From CAWBLP01 sp963789495 (GTDB taxonomy: Bacteria > Pseudomonadota > Alphaproteobacteria > Acetobacterales > Acetobacteraceae): 64,000 nucleotides of DNA. The stretch is from the NCBI GenBank assembly GCA_963789495.1, contig CAWBLP010000023.1, positions 62,001 through 126,000 on the forward strand. The letters run 5' to 3'. The notes below the pieces were generated by a model. The model worked only from the letters and a program-made list of their open reading frames with translations. It did no database searches and was not told the origin of the DNA. Below are positions 45,301 to 53,627 of the stretch, in pieces; position 1 is the first letter of the stretch, and the number at the start of each line of letters is the position of its first letter. The position numbers and the translations under genes are program-made.

Positions 45301-45878
45301 CCGACGGACTGTTCCGTCTCATGGCCTACAAGGATGAGTATGAGGTCGCGCGGCTGCACGCCGCCGCGTCGTACGGCGAGAATCCCGTGTTCCATCTGGC
45401 GCCGCCGCTGATCACCGGGATCGACAAGGCGACCGGCCGCCGCCGCAAGATCGCGATCCCGGGCTGGCTGGCGTTGCCGCTGTTTCGGGTGCTGCGCCAT
45501 GGCAAGGCGCTGCGCGGGTCAGCGCTCGATCCGTTCGGCTGGCAGGCCGAACGCAAGGCGGAGCGGACGCTGATCGCCAGCTATATCGCCGATCTGCGCG
45601 TTGCCCTGGACGGACTATCCCCGGCAACACGGGACAGCGCGGTCGCCCTGGCCAGGCTGCCGGAGATGATCCGCGGCTTCGGCCCGGTGAAGGATGCCAA
45701 CCGCGCCAAGGCCAGGACGCAGCGGACGATCCTGCTGCAGCGTCTCGGTGGAGCCGGCGCATCGCCGCCGCCAGCCGTGGCCGATCCCGCGTCGGGATCG
45801 GTCAGCGCAGCGGAAAGCCCAGATTCGCCAAAGCCTCGCGCATCCGGTCACGTCCGCGCAGCGCCGCTGCATCCTTGA
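42354..45878 (+). CDS. Indolepyruvate ferredoxin oxidoreductase, fused subunits
   Basis: 1174 residues, the fused alpha-beta type. Oxidatively decarboxylates aryl-pyruvates to aryl-acetyl-CoA with thiamine diphosphate and reduces ferredoxin. Seen: HTAGLVSGYRGSPLGGLD near the start, CENCGDC and CNVDLSCLKGFC for two iron-sulfur centres, and GGGGIVTAG in the C-terminal gamma-like domain. Feeds the phenylacetate route encoded in the adjacent minus-strand cluster. Confidence 0.93.
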   Translation: MDIGLGRAVTTLESRFVDLDQPVFLTGIQALVRLVVEQSRLDRAAGLHTAGLVSGYRGSPLGGLDQELWRRMTLLADHNIRFEPGINEDLAASMLFGTQQLDLFPGARFDGVFGLWYAKGPGVDRSGDALHCANMAGTHKHGGVLAIAGDDHGAHSSTYPHQTEHAFQNVFIPVLNPANVQDIVELGLAGYALSRFSGLWVALKTTAETVEQAATIAIRSRRRFTTPDIALPPHGLNLDPALRFPADRVAMEQCVIEQRLPAALAWARANRLDRVVLGAADAPIGLVTVGKAHEDTLHALSLLGLRNHPQIALYKVAMTWPLETEGLRDFARNKRVLFVIEEKRPFVEPQLRDALYHLPADRRPDIVGKTDARGSKLLSPLMELSPESVAAALAQVLRDVGVDVAEPPPAHPADRPANLLTRTPSFCAGCPHATSTKLPEGSFATGGIGCHIMALNEGDETRTFIQMGAEGVPFVGLAPFTDLPHSFANLGDGTYQHSGILAIRQAIAAKARITYKLLFNDAVAMTGGQPAEGAPTVPHIAAQLAAEGVARIAIVADDVARLPHARDLPPGTTRHTRGELDAVQRTLRDYDGVSVLIYDQVCATEKRRRRKRGLMPQAATHVVINPDVCENCGDCTTQSGCIAIEPIDTRLGRKRRINPTVCNVDLSCLKGFCPSFVTLAGPPAAPVADLLWQAREESLARALPQPVLPMQSPWRGLFAGIGGGGIVTAGAILAMAAHLEGRQVRTLDFTGLAQKNGAVVAHVQIADHPDELDVVRIPLASADLMLAADLAVGCSAGVLERAAPDAAVIGNLDLAATAAFKRDPDQVIDALRHRQTIESATDPGRSAWLPGVQLAERLFGNAQAMNTLLLGVAWQRGLVPVGQAAILRAIELNGAALELNRRAFLWGRILADHPGLAEQILANETPGSIPVATPAELVEQHAGDLARYQSARYAARYRSVLHDVAARETELFGQPSRLTRAVADGLFRLMAYKDEYEVARLHAAASYGENPVFHLAPPLITGIDKATGRRRKIAIPGWLALPLFRVLRHGKALRGSALDPFGWQAERKAERTLIASYIADLRVALDGLSPATRDSAVALARLPEMIRGFGPVKDANRAKARTQRTILLQRLGGAGASPPPAVADPASGSVSAAESPDSPKPRASGHVRAAPLHP

Positions 45879-46638
45879 CCCGATTGATGCATTGCTGGGT
45901 CCAGTCGATCGGCTTCATGCCCTGCTCCTGCTGGAACACCCGCATCGTCGCGTCGTACTCGGCGATCGCCGCCCGCTTCGCCACCGGATCATAGGTCTCG
46001 CGATGCAGCACGACGCTTTGCGACAGCCGCGGCTTGATCCCGGTCGCCTTGGCCGGATCGGGCACGCCAATCGCCATGCCGAACGCGGCAAAGACATGCG
46101 GCGGCAGCTTCAGCGCCGCCGCGACCTGCTCCGGATGGTTGCGCATCGCGCCGATATAGACGCCGCCCAGGCCTAGCGATTCCGCGGCGATCAGCGCGCT
46201 CTGCGCGGCCAGGGCCGCATCGACCACCGCGACGATGAACTCTTCGACATACAACGTGCCCTCGACGCTTTGCTGCCGGTCCGCACCGATGCCGTCCAGG
46301 CGTGCAAGGTCGGCGAGCCAGACCAGCAGCAGTGGCGCGTCTCGGATGAACTGCTGGTCGCCAGCCAGCGTCGCCAAGCGTGACTTATGCGCCGGGTCCT
46401 CGATCGCCACCACGCTCCACACCTGCAGGTTGGAGGAGGTGGAGGCGGATTGTGCCGCCGCGATCAGCAGTTCCAGTGTGCCGTCCGGCAGCACGTCGGG
46501 CCGGAAGCCGCGCACCGAGCGATGGTTCAGGATCGTCGCCAGCACCTCGTTCCACTGCGCCGGGGGCGGCAGGGCATCGTCCCGATTGCGCTGGTTCAAC
46601 AAGGCATGGGCGGATGTCGCCCCGGCGTCGAGGGTCAT
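45802..46638 (-). CDS. Nitroreductase-family protein
   Basis: 278 residues from MTLDAGATSAHALLN; an ATG at 46689 adds 17. FMN-binding nitroreductase: HRSVRGFRPDVLPDG, SASTSSNLQVWSVVA, GLGGVYIGAMRNHPE. Converging with the IOR gene; the two coding regions overlap by 77 bp at their 3' ends. Confidence 0.87.
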   Translation of the reverse strand: MTLDAGATSAHALLNQRNRDDALPPPAQWNEVLATILNHRSVRGFRPDVLPDGTLELLIAAAQSASTSSNLQVWSVVAIEDPAHKSRLATLAGDQQFIRDAPLLLVWLADLARLDGIGADRQQSVEGTLYVEEFIVAVVDAALAAQSALIAAESLGLGGVYIGAMRNHPEQVAAALKLPPHVFAAFGMAIGVPDPAKATGIKPRLSQSVVLHRETYDPVAKRAAIAEYDATMRVFQQEQGMKPIDWTQQCINRVKDAAALRGRDRMREALANLGFPLR

Positions 46639-46736
46639 TGCGGTTGACACGGCGTTCTCCAGATTGGCGATAGGATCGGGCGGGATCATCACTGACCCCG
46701 GTAGCGGCTGCAACGCACTCTGGAGGAGGAACGCGG

Positions 46737-47999
46737 ATGACGATCTATACCGGGCCGGTGTTCGACATGGCCCGTCAGCAGTTCCATGTGATCGCCGACT
46801 ACCTGGAGATCCCGTCCGACGAGCGCGACCGGCTGCTGTATCCAAAGCGCGCCATCACCGTGGCCTGCCCGATCCACCGCGACGACGGCAAGGTGGCCGT
46901 GTTCCATGGCTACCGGGTGCAGCACCATCTGACGATGGGGCCGACCAAAGGCGGCACGCGGTTCAGCCCGAGCGTGAATATCGGCGAGGTTGCCGCGCTC
47001 GCGATCTGGATGAGCTGGAAATGCGCGCTGACCAACCTGCCCTATGGCGGCGCCAAAGGAGGGGTCACGGTCGATCCACGCGCCTTATCGCGGCATGAGC
47101 TGGAAGGACTCTCGCGCCGCTACATGCAGGAGATGATCCCGTTTGTCGGTCCGCATACCGATGTGATGGCGCCCGACATGGGCACCAATGAGCAGATCAT
47201 GGCCTGGTTCATGGACACCTACTCCATGTACCAGGGCCGCACGGTGACCGAGATCGTCACCGGCAAGCCGGTCGCCTCCGGCGGCACCGAAGGGCGGCGC
47301 GAGGCCACCGGCCGCGGTGTCGCCTACCTGGCGATCCGCGCGCTGGAGCGCCTGGCCATTCCGTCGAATGGCGCCACCGCCATCATCCAGGGGTTCGGCA
47401 ATGTTGGCAGTTATGCCGCGCTGACGCTGGCCGAACGCGGCCTGAAGATCATCGGGGTTGCGGACCACACCGCCTGCTACCACGATCCACGCGGGCTGGA
47501 CGTCGCGGCCCTGCTGCGCCACATCGCGGCACATGACGGCGTGCTCGCCGGGTTCTCCAACCAGCTTTCGATCGATCCGCGGGACCTGCTGGTGCAGCGC
47601 TGCGACGTGCTGGTGCCGGCCGCGATGGAGCGGGTGATCGATGCCGACCTGGCGGGGCGGCTGCAGTGTCGGGTGCTGGCGGAGGGTGCCAATGGTCCCA
47701 CCACGCCGGAGGCCGATGAGATACTCAACCAGCGGCGCGACGAGGTCTTCGTCATCCCCGACGTCCTGTGCAACGCCGGCGGCGTGGTGGTCAGCTATTT
47801 CGAATGGGTGCAGGACCTGCAGCAGTTCTTCTGGGATGAGCAGGAGGTGATGGGAAAGCTCTACCAGGTGCTGGACAAGGCGTTTGCGCGGGTCATGGCG
47901 CGGGTGGAGCGTGACAAGGTGCCGCATCGCACGGCCGCCATGGCGATCGGGGTCGAGAAAGTACGCAATGCGAAAATGACACGCGGTTTGTTCCCCTAA
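46737..47999 (+). CDS. gdhA: Glu/Leu/Phe/Val dehydrogenase
   Basis: 420 residues. TKGGTRFSP and PYGGAKGGV carry the substrate-binding and catalytic lysines; GFGNVGSYAA is the dinucleotide motif. Glutamate dehydrogenase is most likely; other amino acids are possible given the aromatic catabolism nearby. Followed by an intrinsic terminator. Confidence 0.92.
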   Translation: MTIYTGPVFDMARQQFHVIADYLEIPSDERDRLLYPKRAITVACPIHRDDGKVAVFHGYRVQHHLTMGPTKGGTRFSPSVNIGEVAALAIWMSWKCALTNLPYGGAKGGVTVDPRALSRHELEGLSRRYMQEMIPFVGPHTDVMAPDMGTNEQIMAWFMDTYSMYQGRTVTEIVTGKPVASGGTEGRREATGRGVAYLAIRALERLAIPSNGATAIIQGFGNVGSYAALTLAERGLKIIGVADHTACYHDPRGLDVAALLRHIAAHDGVLAGFSNQLSIDPRDLLVQRCDVLVPAAMERVIDADLAGRLQCRVLAEGANGPTTPEADEILNQRRDEVFVIPDVLCNAGGVVVSYFEWVQDLQQFFWDEQEVMGKLYQVLDKAFARVMARVERDKVPHRTAAMAIGVEKVRNAKMTRGLFP

Positions 48000-48140
48000 G
48001 AAATACGGCGGTGGCTGTGACCTACCTCACAGCCAACGGAAGTGCGGACATGAGAAAGTTTGCTCCGTCAGCCGGTGCTGCCCCAACATCTGCGTCGGCT
48101 GACTGGGTCTCCATGGCCCAGGTCAACCCGGACCTTCCTG

Positions 48141-48174
48141 CGGCCCGATCGTCCCCGGTCGGGCCGTTTTTTTT
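48141..48174 (+). terminator. Rho-independent terminator after gdhA
   Basis: CGGCCCGA (48141-48148) pairs with TCGGGCCG (48159-48166), followed by eight T. A textbook intrinsic terminator, about 140 bp past the gdhA stop. Confidence 0.9.
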
Positions 48175-48321
48175 GTCTGGCGCACGGTGGCGCACGCCGA
48201 GCGGGGGGCGGGGTGCTGATGTGGCCCCCCGAGCCGGGTGCGCATCGATTATCGACCAGAGCCCTCGGTCCGGCATCGACCAGCGGTTGCGGTCGGCGCC
48301 GCGTCCGCGCAGATTGCGCCC

Positions 48322-48807
48322 ATGCTCTGGCTTGTCCTCGGTGGCCTGACCCTGTTCGTGTTCCTGGGCGGCCTGCGGGCGTTTGAACGCGCATCGGTGA
48401 CCACGATCAAGTCGCTTGGCGCCTGGATCCTTGCGCTTGGCGGACTGAGTCTCGCGCTGATGCTGATCCTGACCGGTCGCGAGGGGATTGCCCTTGGTGC
48501 AATCATGCTGTTCGGACCGCTGCTGTGGAACCAGTGGAAGGCCGCGCATCCCAGCGCGCCCAGGACCGGCCCCGCCCCGGGCGGCGCGGGCCGTTCCTCC
48601 GCGCCGCCCTCCAGCGGCGGGCCAATGACCCGGGAGGAGGCCTATCAGGTCCTGGGCCTGTCCCCCGGCGCAGGAGAAGTTGAAATCCGCACCGCTCATC
48701 GCCGCTTGATGCGGGGAGCCCATCCCGACCAAGGTGGCTCCGACTGGCTGGCGGCGCGCATCAATCAGGCGCGTGACGTGCTGCTACAGGCCAGGCGGCG
48801 GACGTGA
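48322..48807 (+). CDS. DnaJ-domain membrane protein, Tim14/Pam18-like
   Basis: 161 residues from MLWLVLGGLTLFVFLGG. Two to three N-terminal membrane helices, a Pro/Gly/Ser linker, and a C-terminal J domain (REEAYQVLGLSPGAGEVEIRTAHRRLMRGAHPDQGGSDWLAARINQARD) with HPD. Stimulates an Hsp70 at the membrane. Confidence 0.85.
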   Translation: MLWLVLGGLTLFVFLGGLRAFERASVTTIKSLGAWILALGGLSLALMLILTGREGIALGAIMLFGPLLWNQWKAAHPSAPRTGPAPGGAGRSSAPPSSGGPMTREEAYQVLGLSPGAGEVEIRTAHRRLMRGAHPDQGGSDWLAARINQARDVLLQARRRT

Positions 48808-48925
48808 CCGCGCGCAGGGTCGTGATTGCGGTCGCGCCCACGTGTGGCCACGGCCGTGGCCTGGGCTGCCACATCTTCGCCAATCCATCATGGTCGCATG
48901 ACCTGCCTCCCAGGGAGTCCTCTAC

Positions 48926-49795
48926 GTGATCAAGCCGCTCCGCAAAGCCGTCCTGCCGGTGGCAGGCCTCGGTACTCGATTCTTGCCCGCCACCAAGGCC
49001 GTCGCCAAGGAAATGCTGCCGGTGGTGGATAAGCCGCTGATTCAATACGCTATCGAGGAGGCGCGCGCCGCCGGCATCGAGCAGTTCTGCATGGTCACCG
49101 GCCGCGGCAAGACCGCGCTGGTGGAACATTTCGACATCGCGTTCGAGCTGGAACAGACGCTGCGCGAGCGCGAAAAGACCGAGGCGCTGGCCGCGCTGCA
49201 GGGCACGCAGGTGGAACCGGGCTCGCTGATGACGGTGCGCCAGCAGGTGCCACACGGGCTGGGCCATGCGATCTGGTGCGCTCGCGCCTTCATCGGCGAC
49301 GATCCGTTCGCCATCCTGCTGCCGGACGACCTGGTGTTGGCCGATACGCCGTGCCTGAAGCAACTGGCCGACGCCTATGCGCAGACCGGCGGCAACGTCG
49401 TGGCGGTGACCGAGGTGCCGCCGGAACACACCAACCGATACGGCATTCTGAAGATTGGCAAGGATGACGGGCATCTGGTCGAGGTGCAGGGCCTGGTCGA
49501 GAAGCCGGCGCCGAAGGATGCGCCGTCCAACCTGTCGATCATCGGCCGCTACGTCCTGATGCCCGAGGTCATCGCGCATCTGGCGCGGATGGAACGCGGC
49601 GCCGGCAATGAGATCCAGCTCACCGACGGCATGGCGCGGCTGATCGGCAAGCAGCCGTTCCATGGTGTCCGGTACCATGGAAAGCGGTTTGACTGCGGCG
49701 ACAAGCTGGGCTTCCTCGAGGCGCAAATTGCCTACGCATTGAAGCGGCCCGACCTGGCCGAAGCCGTGCGAGGTTTCCTGAAGAACTACATCTGA
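48926..49795 (+). CDS. galU: UTP-glucose-1-phosphate uridylyltransferase
   Basis: 289 residues from a GTG with AGGGAG 8 bp upstream. GLGTRFLPATKAVAKEMLPVVDKPLIQY is the nucleotide-binding start; VEKPAPKDAPSNLSIIGRYVL supports. Makes UDP-glucose for envelope sugars. Followed by the mutase that supplies glucose-1-phosphate. Confidence 0.95.
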   Translation: MIKPLRKAVLPVAGLGTRFLPATKAVAKEMLPVVDKPLIQYAIEEARAAGIEQFCMVTGRGKTALVEHFDIAFELEQTLREREKTEALAALQGTQVEPGSLMTVRQQVPHGLGHAIWCARAFIGDDPFAILLPDDLVLADTPCLKQLADAYAQTGGNVVAVTEVPPEHTNRYGILKIGKDDGHLVEVQGLVEKPAPKDAPSNLSIIGRYVLMPEVIAHLARMERGAGNEIQLTDGMARLIGKQPFHGVRYHGKRFDCGDKLGFLEAQIAYALKRPDLAEAVRGFLKNYI

Positions 49796-49809
49796 GGTCC
49801 ACCGGATCC

Positions 49810-51219
49810 ATGGCATTCTCCCACCGTTTCGACCCGACGATGCTGCGGGAATACGACATCCGCGGCACGGTCGGCGGTACCTTGCATGAGGATGATGCCT
49901 TCGCCATCGGCCGTTGCTTCGGCAGCATGGTCGCCCGAGCGGGCGGGAAAACCGTCGCGCTGGGCTATGACGGGCGCTTGTCCAGCCCCGCCCTGGAAGC
50001 CGCCATCGCCAGCGGGTTGAGTGCCAGCGGCATCGAGGCGCTGCGCATCGGATGCGGCCCAACCCCGATGCTGTATTTTGCGGCCACCACTGGCCAGACT
50101 GACGGCGCGGTGATGGTCACCGGCAGCCATAATCCGCCCGACTATAACGGGTTTAAGATGATGCTGGGCCGCAAGCCGTTCTTCGGCGAGGACATCCAGC
50201 GCCTGGGTGAGATCGCGCTGACCGGCGACGTGGTGGACGAAACCGTGGCGCCGGAACGCAACGCCGATGTCAGCGCGGATTATGTCGGCCGCCTGCTGGC
50301 GGACTGGGATGGCGGCGACCGCCTGCTGAAAGTGGTGTGGGACAACGGCAATGGCGCTGCCGGCGCGGTGCTGGAACGCCTGCTTGCGTCCTTGCCCGGC
50401 GAGCACATCGTGCTGAATGGGGTGATCGACGGCCGGTTTCCCGCTCATCACCCAGATCCGACGGTGCCGAAGAACCTGGAACAGCTGATCGCGACGGTGC
50501 TGGCGCAGAAGGCGGATATCGGCATCGCATTGGACGGTGACGCCGACCGGATCGGCGTGATCGACGACAGCGGGCAGATCATGTTCGGCGACCAGTTGAT
50601 GGTGGTGCTGGCGCGCGACGTGTTACGGCAGCACCCTGGCGCCACCATCATCGCCGACGTGAAGGCGAGCCAGGTGCTGTTCGACGAAGTCGTCCGCGCC
50701 GGCGGTAAGCCGCTGATGTGGCGCACCGGGCACTCGCTGATCAAGTCGAAGATGGCCGAGATCGGTTCGCCATTGGCCGGCGAGATGTCCGGTCACATCT
50801 TCTTCGCCGATCACTGGTACGGCTTCGACGACGCGCTCTACGCCGCCGTGCGCACGCTTGGCATCGTCGCGCGCATGGATTGTGCCCTGTCGGCGGTGCG
50901 CGACGCGCTGCCGCATGTGGTGAACACGCCGGAGGTGCGCTTCGACTGTGACGACCGGCGCAAGTTCGCGGTGGTGCAGGAAGTGGCGGCGCGGCTGCGG
51001 GCCGAGGGCGCTTCGGTATCGGATGTCGATGGCGTGCGGGTGAATACCGCGGATGGGTGGTGGTTGCTGCGCGCCTCCAACACGCAGGCCGTGCTGGTGG
51101 CGCGGGCCGAGGCGACGACATCGGATGGTTTGGATCGGCTGAAGCAGGCGCTGGTGCACCAACTCGAAGCGTCCGGCCTGGCATCTCCGGATTTCTCCGG
51201 CAGTCACGCCGGCCATTGA
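49810..51219 (+). CDS. Phosphomannomutase/phosphoglucomutase
   Basis: 469 residues. The phosphoserine loop VTGSHNPPDYNG and the metal loop DGDADRIGV are present, then GEMSGHIFFADHWYG. Interconverts hexose-6- and hexose-1-phosphates. It follows galU by 14 bp, likely co-transcribed. Confidence 0.94.
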   Translation: MAFSHRFDPTMLREYDIRGTVGGTLHEDDAFAIGRCFGSMVARAGGKTVALGYDGRLSSPALEAAIASGLSASGIEALRIGCGPTPMLYFAATTGQTDGAVMVTGSHNPPDYNGFKMMLGRKPFFGEDIQRLGEIALTGDVVDETVAPERNADVSADYVGRLLADWDGGDRLLKVVWDNGNGAAGAVLERLLASLPGEHIVLNGVIDGRFPAHHPDPTVPKNLEQLIATVLAQKADIGIALDGDADRIGVIDDSGQIMFGDQLMVVLARDVLRQHPGATIIADVKASQVLFDEVVRAGGKPLMWRTGHSLIKSKMAEIGSPLAGEMSGHIFFADHWYGFDDALYAAVRTLGIVARMDCALSAVRDALPHVVNTPEVRFDCDDRRKFAVVQEVAARLRAEGASVSDVDGVRVNTADGWWLLRASNTQAVLVARAEATTSDGLDRLKQALVHQLEASGLASPDFSGSHAGH

Positions 51220-51291
51220 CTGTCGCTGGTCGGCGGGTGGTCGACAGATCCTGCTGCTGGTCCGAATTCAAACAGATGATGGTGTCGTTCC

Positions 51292-52506
51292 ATGTTGGAT
51301 GAGCAGATCCGCCCCGGGGTGGCGCGTTCAATCCCGACCGATGCGTGCGAACTGACGATTCTGATGCCCTGCCTGAATGAGGCAGAGACGTTGGAGCGTT
51401 GCATTGTCAAGGCACGCGGCTATCTGGAGAGGTGCGGCGTTAACGGCGAAGTGGTGATCGCCGACAACGGCAGCACCGACGGGTCGCAGGCGATTGCGCA
51501 GGCGGCGGGCGCGCGCGTGGTACCCATCAGTGAGCGCGGCTATGGCAGCGCCTTGCTGGGCGGCGTACAGGCCGCACGCGGACGCTACGTGATCATGGGC
51601 GATTCCGACGACAGCTATGACTTCAGCAAACTGGAGCTGTTCGTCGAGCAGCTGCGAGCCGGTTACCAGCTGGTGATGGGGAACCGCTTCAAGGGCGGCA
51701 TCATGCCCGGCGCGATGCCGCCGCTGCACCGCTACCTCGGCAATCCCGTGCTCACCACCATCGGCCGGATCTTCTTCCACAGTCCGTGCGGCGATTTTCA
51801 TTGCGGATTGCGCGGTTTTGAGCGGGAGGCGATCCTGGCGCTGGATCTGCAGGCTCCGGGCATGGAGTTCGCCAGCGAGATGGTGGTGAAGGCCACGATC
51901 CGCGGACTGCGGATGACAGAGGTGCCCACGACGTTGTCACCCGATGGCCGTTCGCGCCCACCGCATCTGCGCAGTTGGCGGGATGGCTGGCGTCATCTGC
52001 GCTTCCTGCTGCTGTTCAGCCCGCGCTGGCTGTTCTTGTATCCCGGCTGTATGCTGTTCCTACTGGGCGCGTTGGGGATGCTGTGGCTGACGCCGCATTC
52101 CCGGCAGGTTGCTGGCATCACCTTGGACATCCACACGCTGTTCTACGCCTCGGCCGCGATGGTGGTGGGCGTGCACTCGATCCTGTTCTGGGTGTTCAGC
52201 AAGACCTACGGCATACGGGAAGGCCTGATGCCGCCAGACCCCAGGTTCGGCGGCATCATCCGATCGGTGACGTTGGAAGCCGGACTGATCGTGGGCGGTA
52301 TGCTGCTGCTGGTTGGCCTAATCCTGGGCATACTCGCGTTGACGGCCTGGGGTCGGGTCGCGTTCGGCCCATTGTCGCCGGAAGCGACGATGCGCCTGGT
52401 CATCCCGTCCGGTACGGCCATTCTGCTGGCGTTCCAGATCGCCTACGGCGCGTTCTTCCTGAGCGTGCTGGAAATCCGCTCCAGCCGGAGCGTGGAAGCC
52501 GGGTGA
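51292..52506 (+). CDS. Family 2 glycosyltransferase, DPM-like with membrane tail
   Basis: 404 residues. GT-A domain: MPCLNEAETLERCI, ADNGSTDGS and MGDSDDSYDF (metal motif), then GNRFKGG. The C-terminal third has three or four membrane helices (FLYPGCMLFLLGALGML and others). Probably adds a sugar to a polyprenyl phosphate. End of the galU group. Confidence 0.88.
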   Translation: MLDEQIRPGVARSIPTDACELTILMPCLNEAETLERCIVKARGYLERCGVNGEVVIADNGSTDGSQAIAQAAGARVVPISERGYGSALLGGVQAARGRYVIMGDSDDSYDFSKLELFVEQLRAGYQLVMGNRFKGGIMPGAMPPLHRYLGNPVLTTIGRIFFHSPCGDFHCGLRGFEREAILALDLQAPGMEFASEMVVKATIRGLRMTEVPTTLSPDGRSRPPHLRSWRDGWRHLRFLLLFSPRWLFLYPGCMLFLLGALGMLWLTPHSRQVAGITLDIHTLFYASAAMVVGVHSILFWVFSKTYGIREGLMPPDPRFGGIIRSVTLEAGLIVGGMLLLVGLILGILALTAWGRVAFGPLSPEATMRLVIPSGTAILLAFQIAYGAFFLSVLEIRSSRSVEAG

Positions 52507-52532
52507 GGCGCGCAGTGCTGTGCGCCTGTGCG

Positions 52533-53627
52533 CTACAGCAGTACGCAGTGTTCCGGCGAGAATGAGATGGTGACGGCGGCGCCTTCATCGAAAAGCTCGG
52601 TCGGCGGCCGGCGTACCAGCAGCTGGCCGGCCGGCCAGTCCACCAGATATTGGATGAAGTCGCCGTGGAACATGCGGCGATGGATGGTGCCCTGGATGGC
52701 ATTCCCCTCGCCATTCGGCTCGCCCAGATGAATGTAGGAGGACCGCAGCGCTACGGTCTTCTGGTTGCCGCGCGCGACCGGCGGGATGGCGACCTGCAGC
52801 GCCAGGCCTTCGGCCACCTGGAACCGTCCGGTTGCCGCAGGCCCGTTGCGATCGGTCAGCGTCCCCTGAATGATATTGGTAGAGCCGACGAAGTCCGCGA
52901 CGAAAAAGCTGTGCGGCTGGCTGTAGATTTCCTCCGGCGAGCCGATCTGCTCGATCTTGCCGCCGTTCATCACGATGACACGGTCGGAGATTGCCAACGC
53001 CTCCTCCTGGTCGTGGGTGACGTAAAGCGAGGTGATGTCGAGCCGGCGCTGTAGCTCGCGTAGTTCGACGCGCATTTCCGCGCGCAGCTTGGCGTCCAAG
53101 TTGGACAGTGGCTCATCGAACAGCAGCACGTTGGGGGAGAAGGCGATGGCGCGGGCCACCGCGACGCGTTGCTGCTGGCCGCCGGACAATTTGGAGGCGG
53201 CGCGATCGGCATAGGGCCGCATCTGCACCAGGTCGAGCACGCGCAGCACGTTTTCCGTGACCTCGGATTTGGAGAGTTTGCGTACGCGCAGGCCGTAGGC
53301 GACGTTCTCGAACACCGACATGTGCGGCCAGATGGCGTAGGATTGGAACACCATCGACACGCCGCGCTTTTCCGCCGGCAGGTTGCGGCGTTCCCTCGAG
53401 GAATACACCGTCTGGTTGTTCAATCGGATGGTGCCGCCGCTGGGCGTTTCCAGCCCGGCGATAGAGCGCAGCGTGGTGGTCTTGCCGCAGCCGGAGGGAC
53501 CAAGCAGCGTGACCATTTCGCCGGCGGCGATCGCGAAGCTGACGCCGTCGACGGCGGGCACGTCGCCGTAGCGCACCATCAGGTCGCGCACCTCGATGCG
53601 CGGCCGCGACGCAGTGCCGGCGCTCAT
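52533..53627 (-). CDS. ABC transporter ATP-binding protein, iron/polyamine-type
   Basis: 364 residues. Walker A GPSGCGKTT, signature LSGGQQQR, Walker B LLFDEPLSNLDAK, and a TOBE-like C-terminal domain. Resembles FbpC/PotA subunits. Overlaps the permease by 4 bp. The substrate-binding protein is not nearby. Confidence 0.93.
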   Translation of the reverse strand: MSAGTASRPRIEVRDLMVRYGDVPAVDGVSFAIAAGEMVTLLGPSGCGKTTTLRSIAGLETPSGGTIRLNNQTVYSSRERRNLPAEKRGVSMVFQSYAIWPHMSVFENVAYGLRVRKLSKSEVTENVLRVLDLVQMRPYADRAASKLSGGQQQRVAVARAIAFSPNVLLFDEPLSNLDAKLRAEMRVELRELQRRLDITSLYVTHDQEEALAISDRVIVMNGGKIEQIGSPEEIYSQPHSFFVADFVGSTNIIQGTLTDRNGPAATGRFQVAEGLALQVAIPPVARGNQKTVALRSSYIHLGEPNGEGNAIQGTIHRRMFHGDFIQYLVDWPAGQLLVRRPPTELFDEGAAVTISFSPEHCVLL

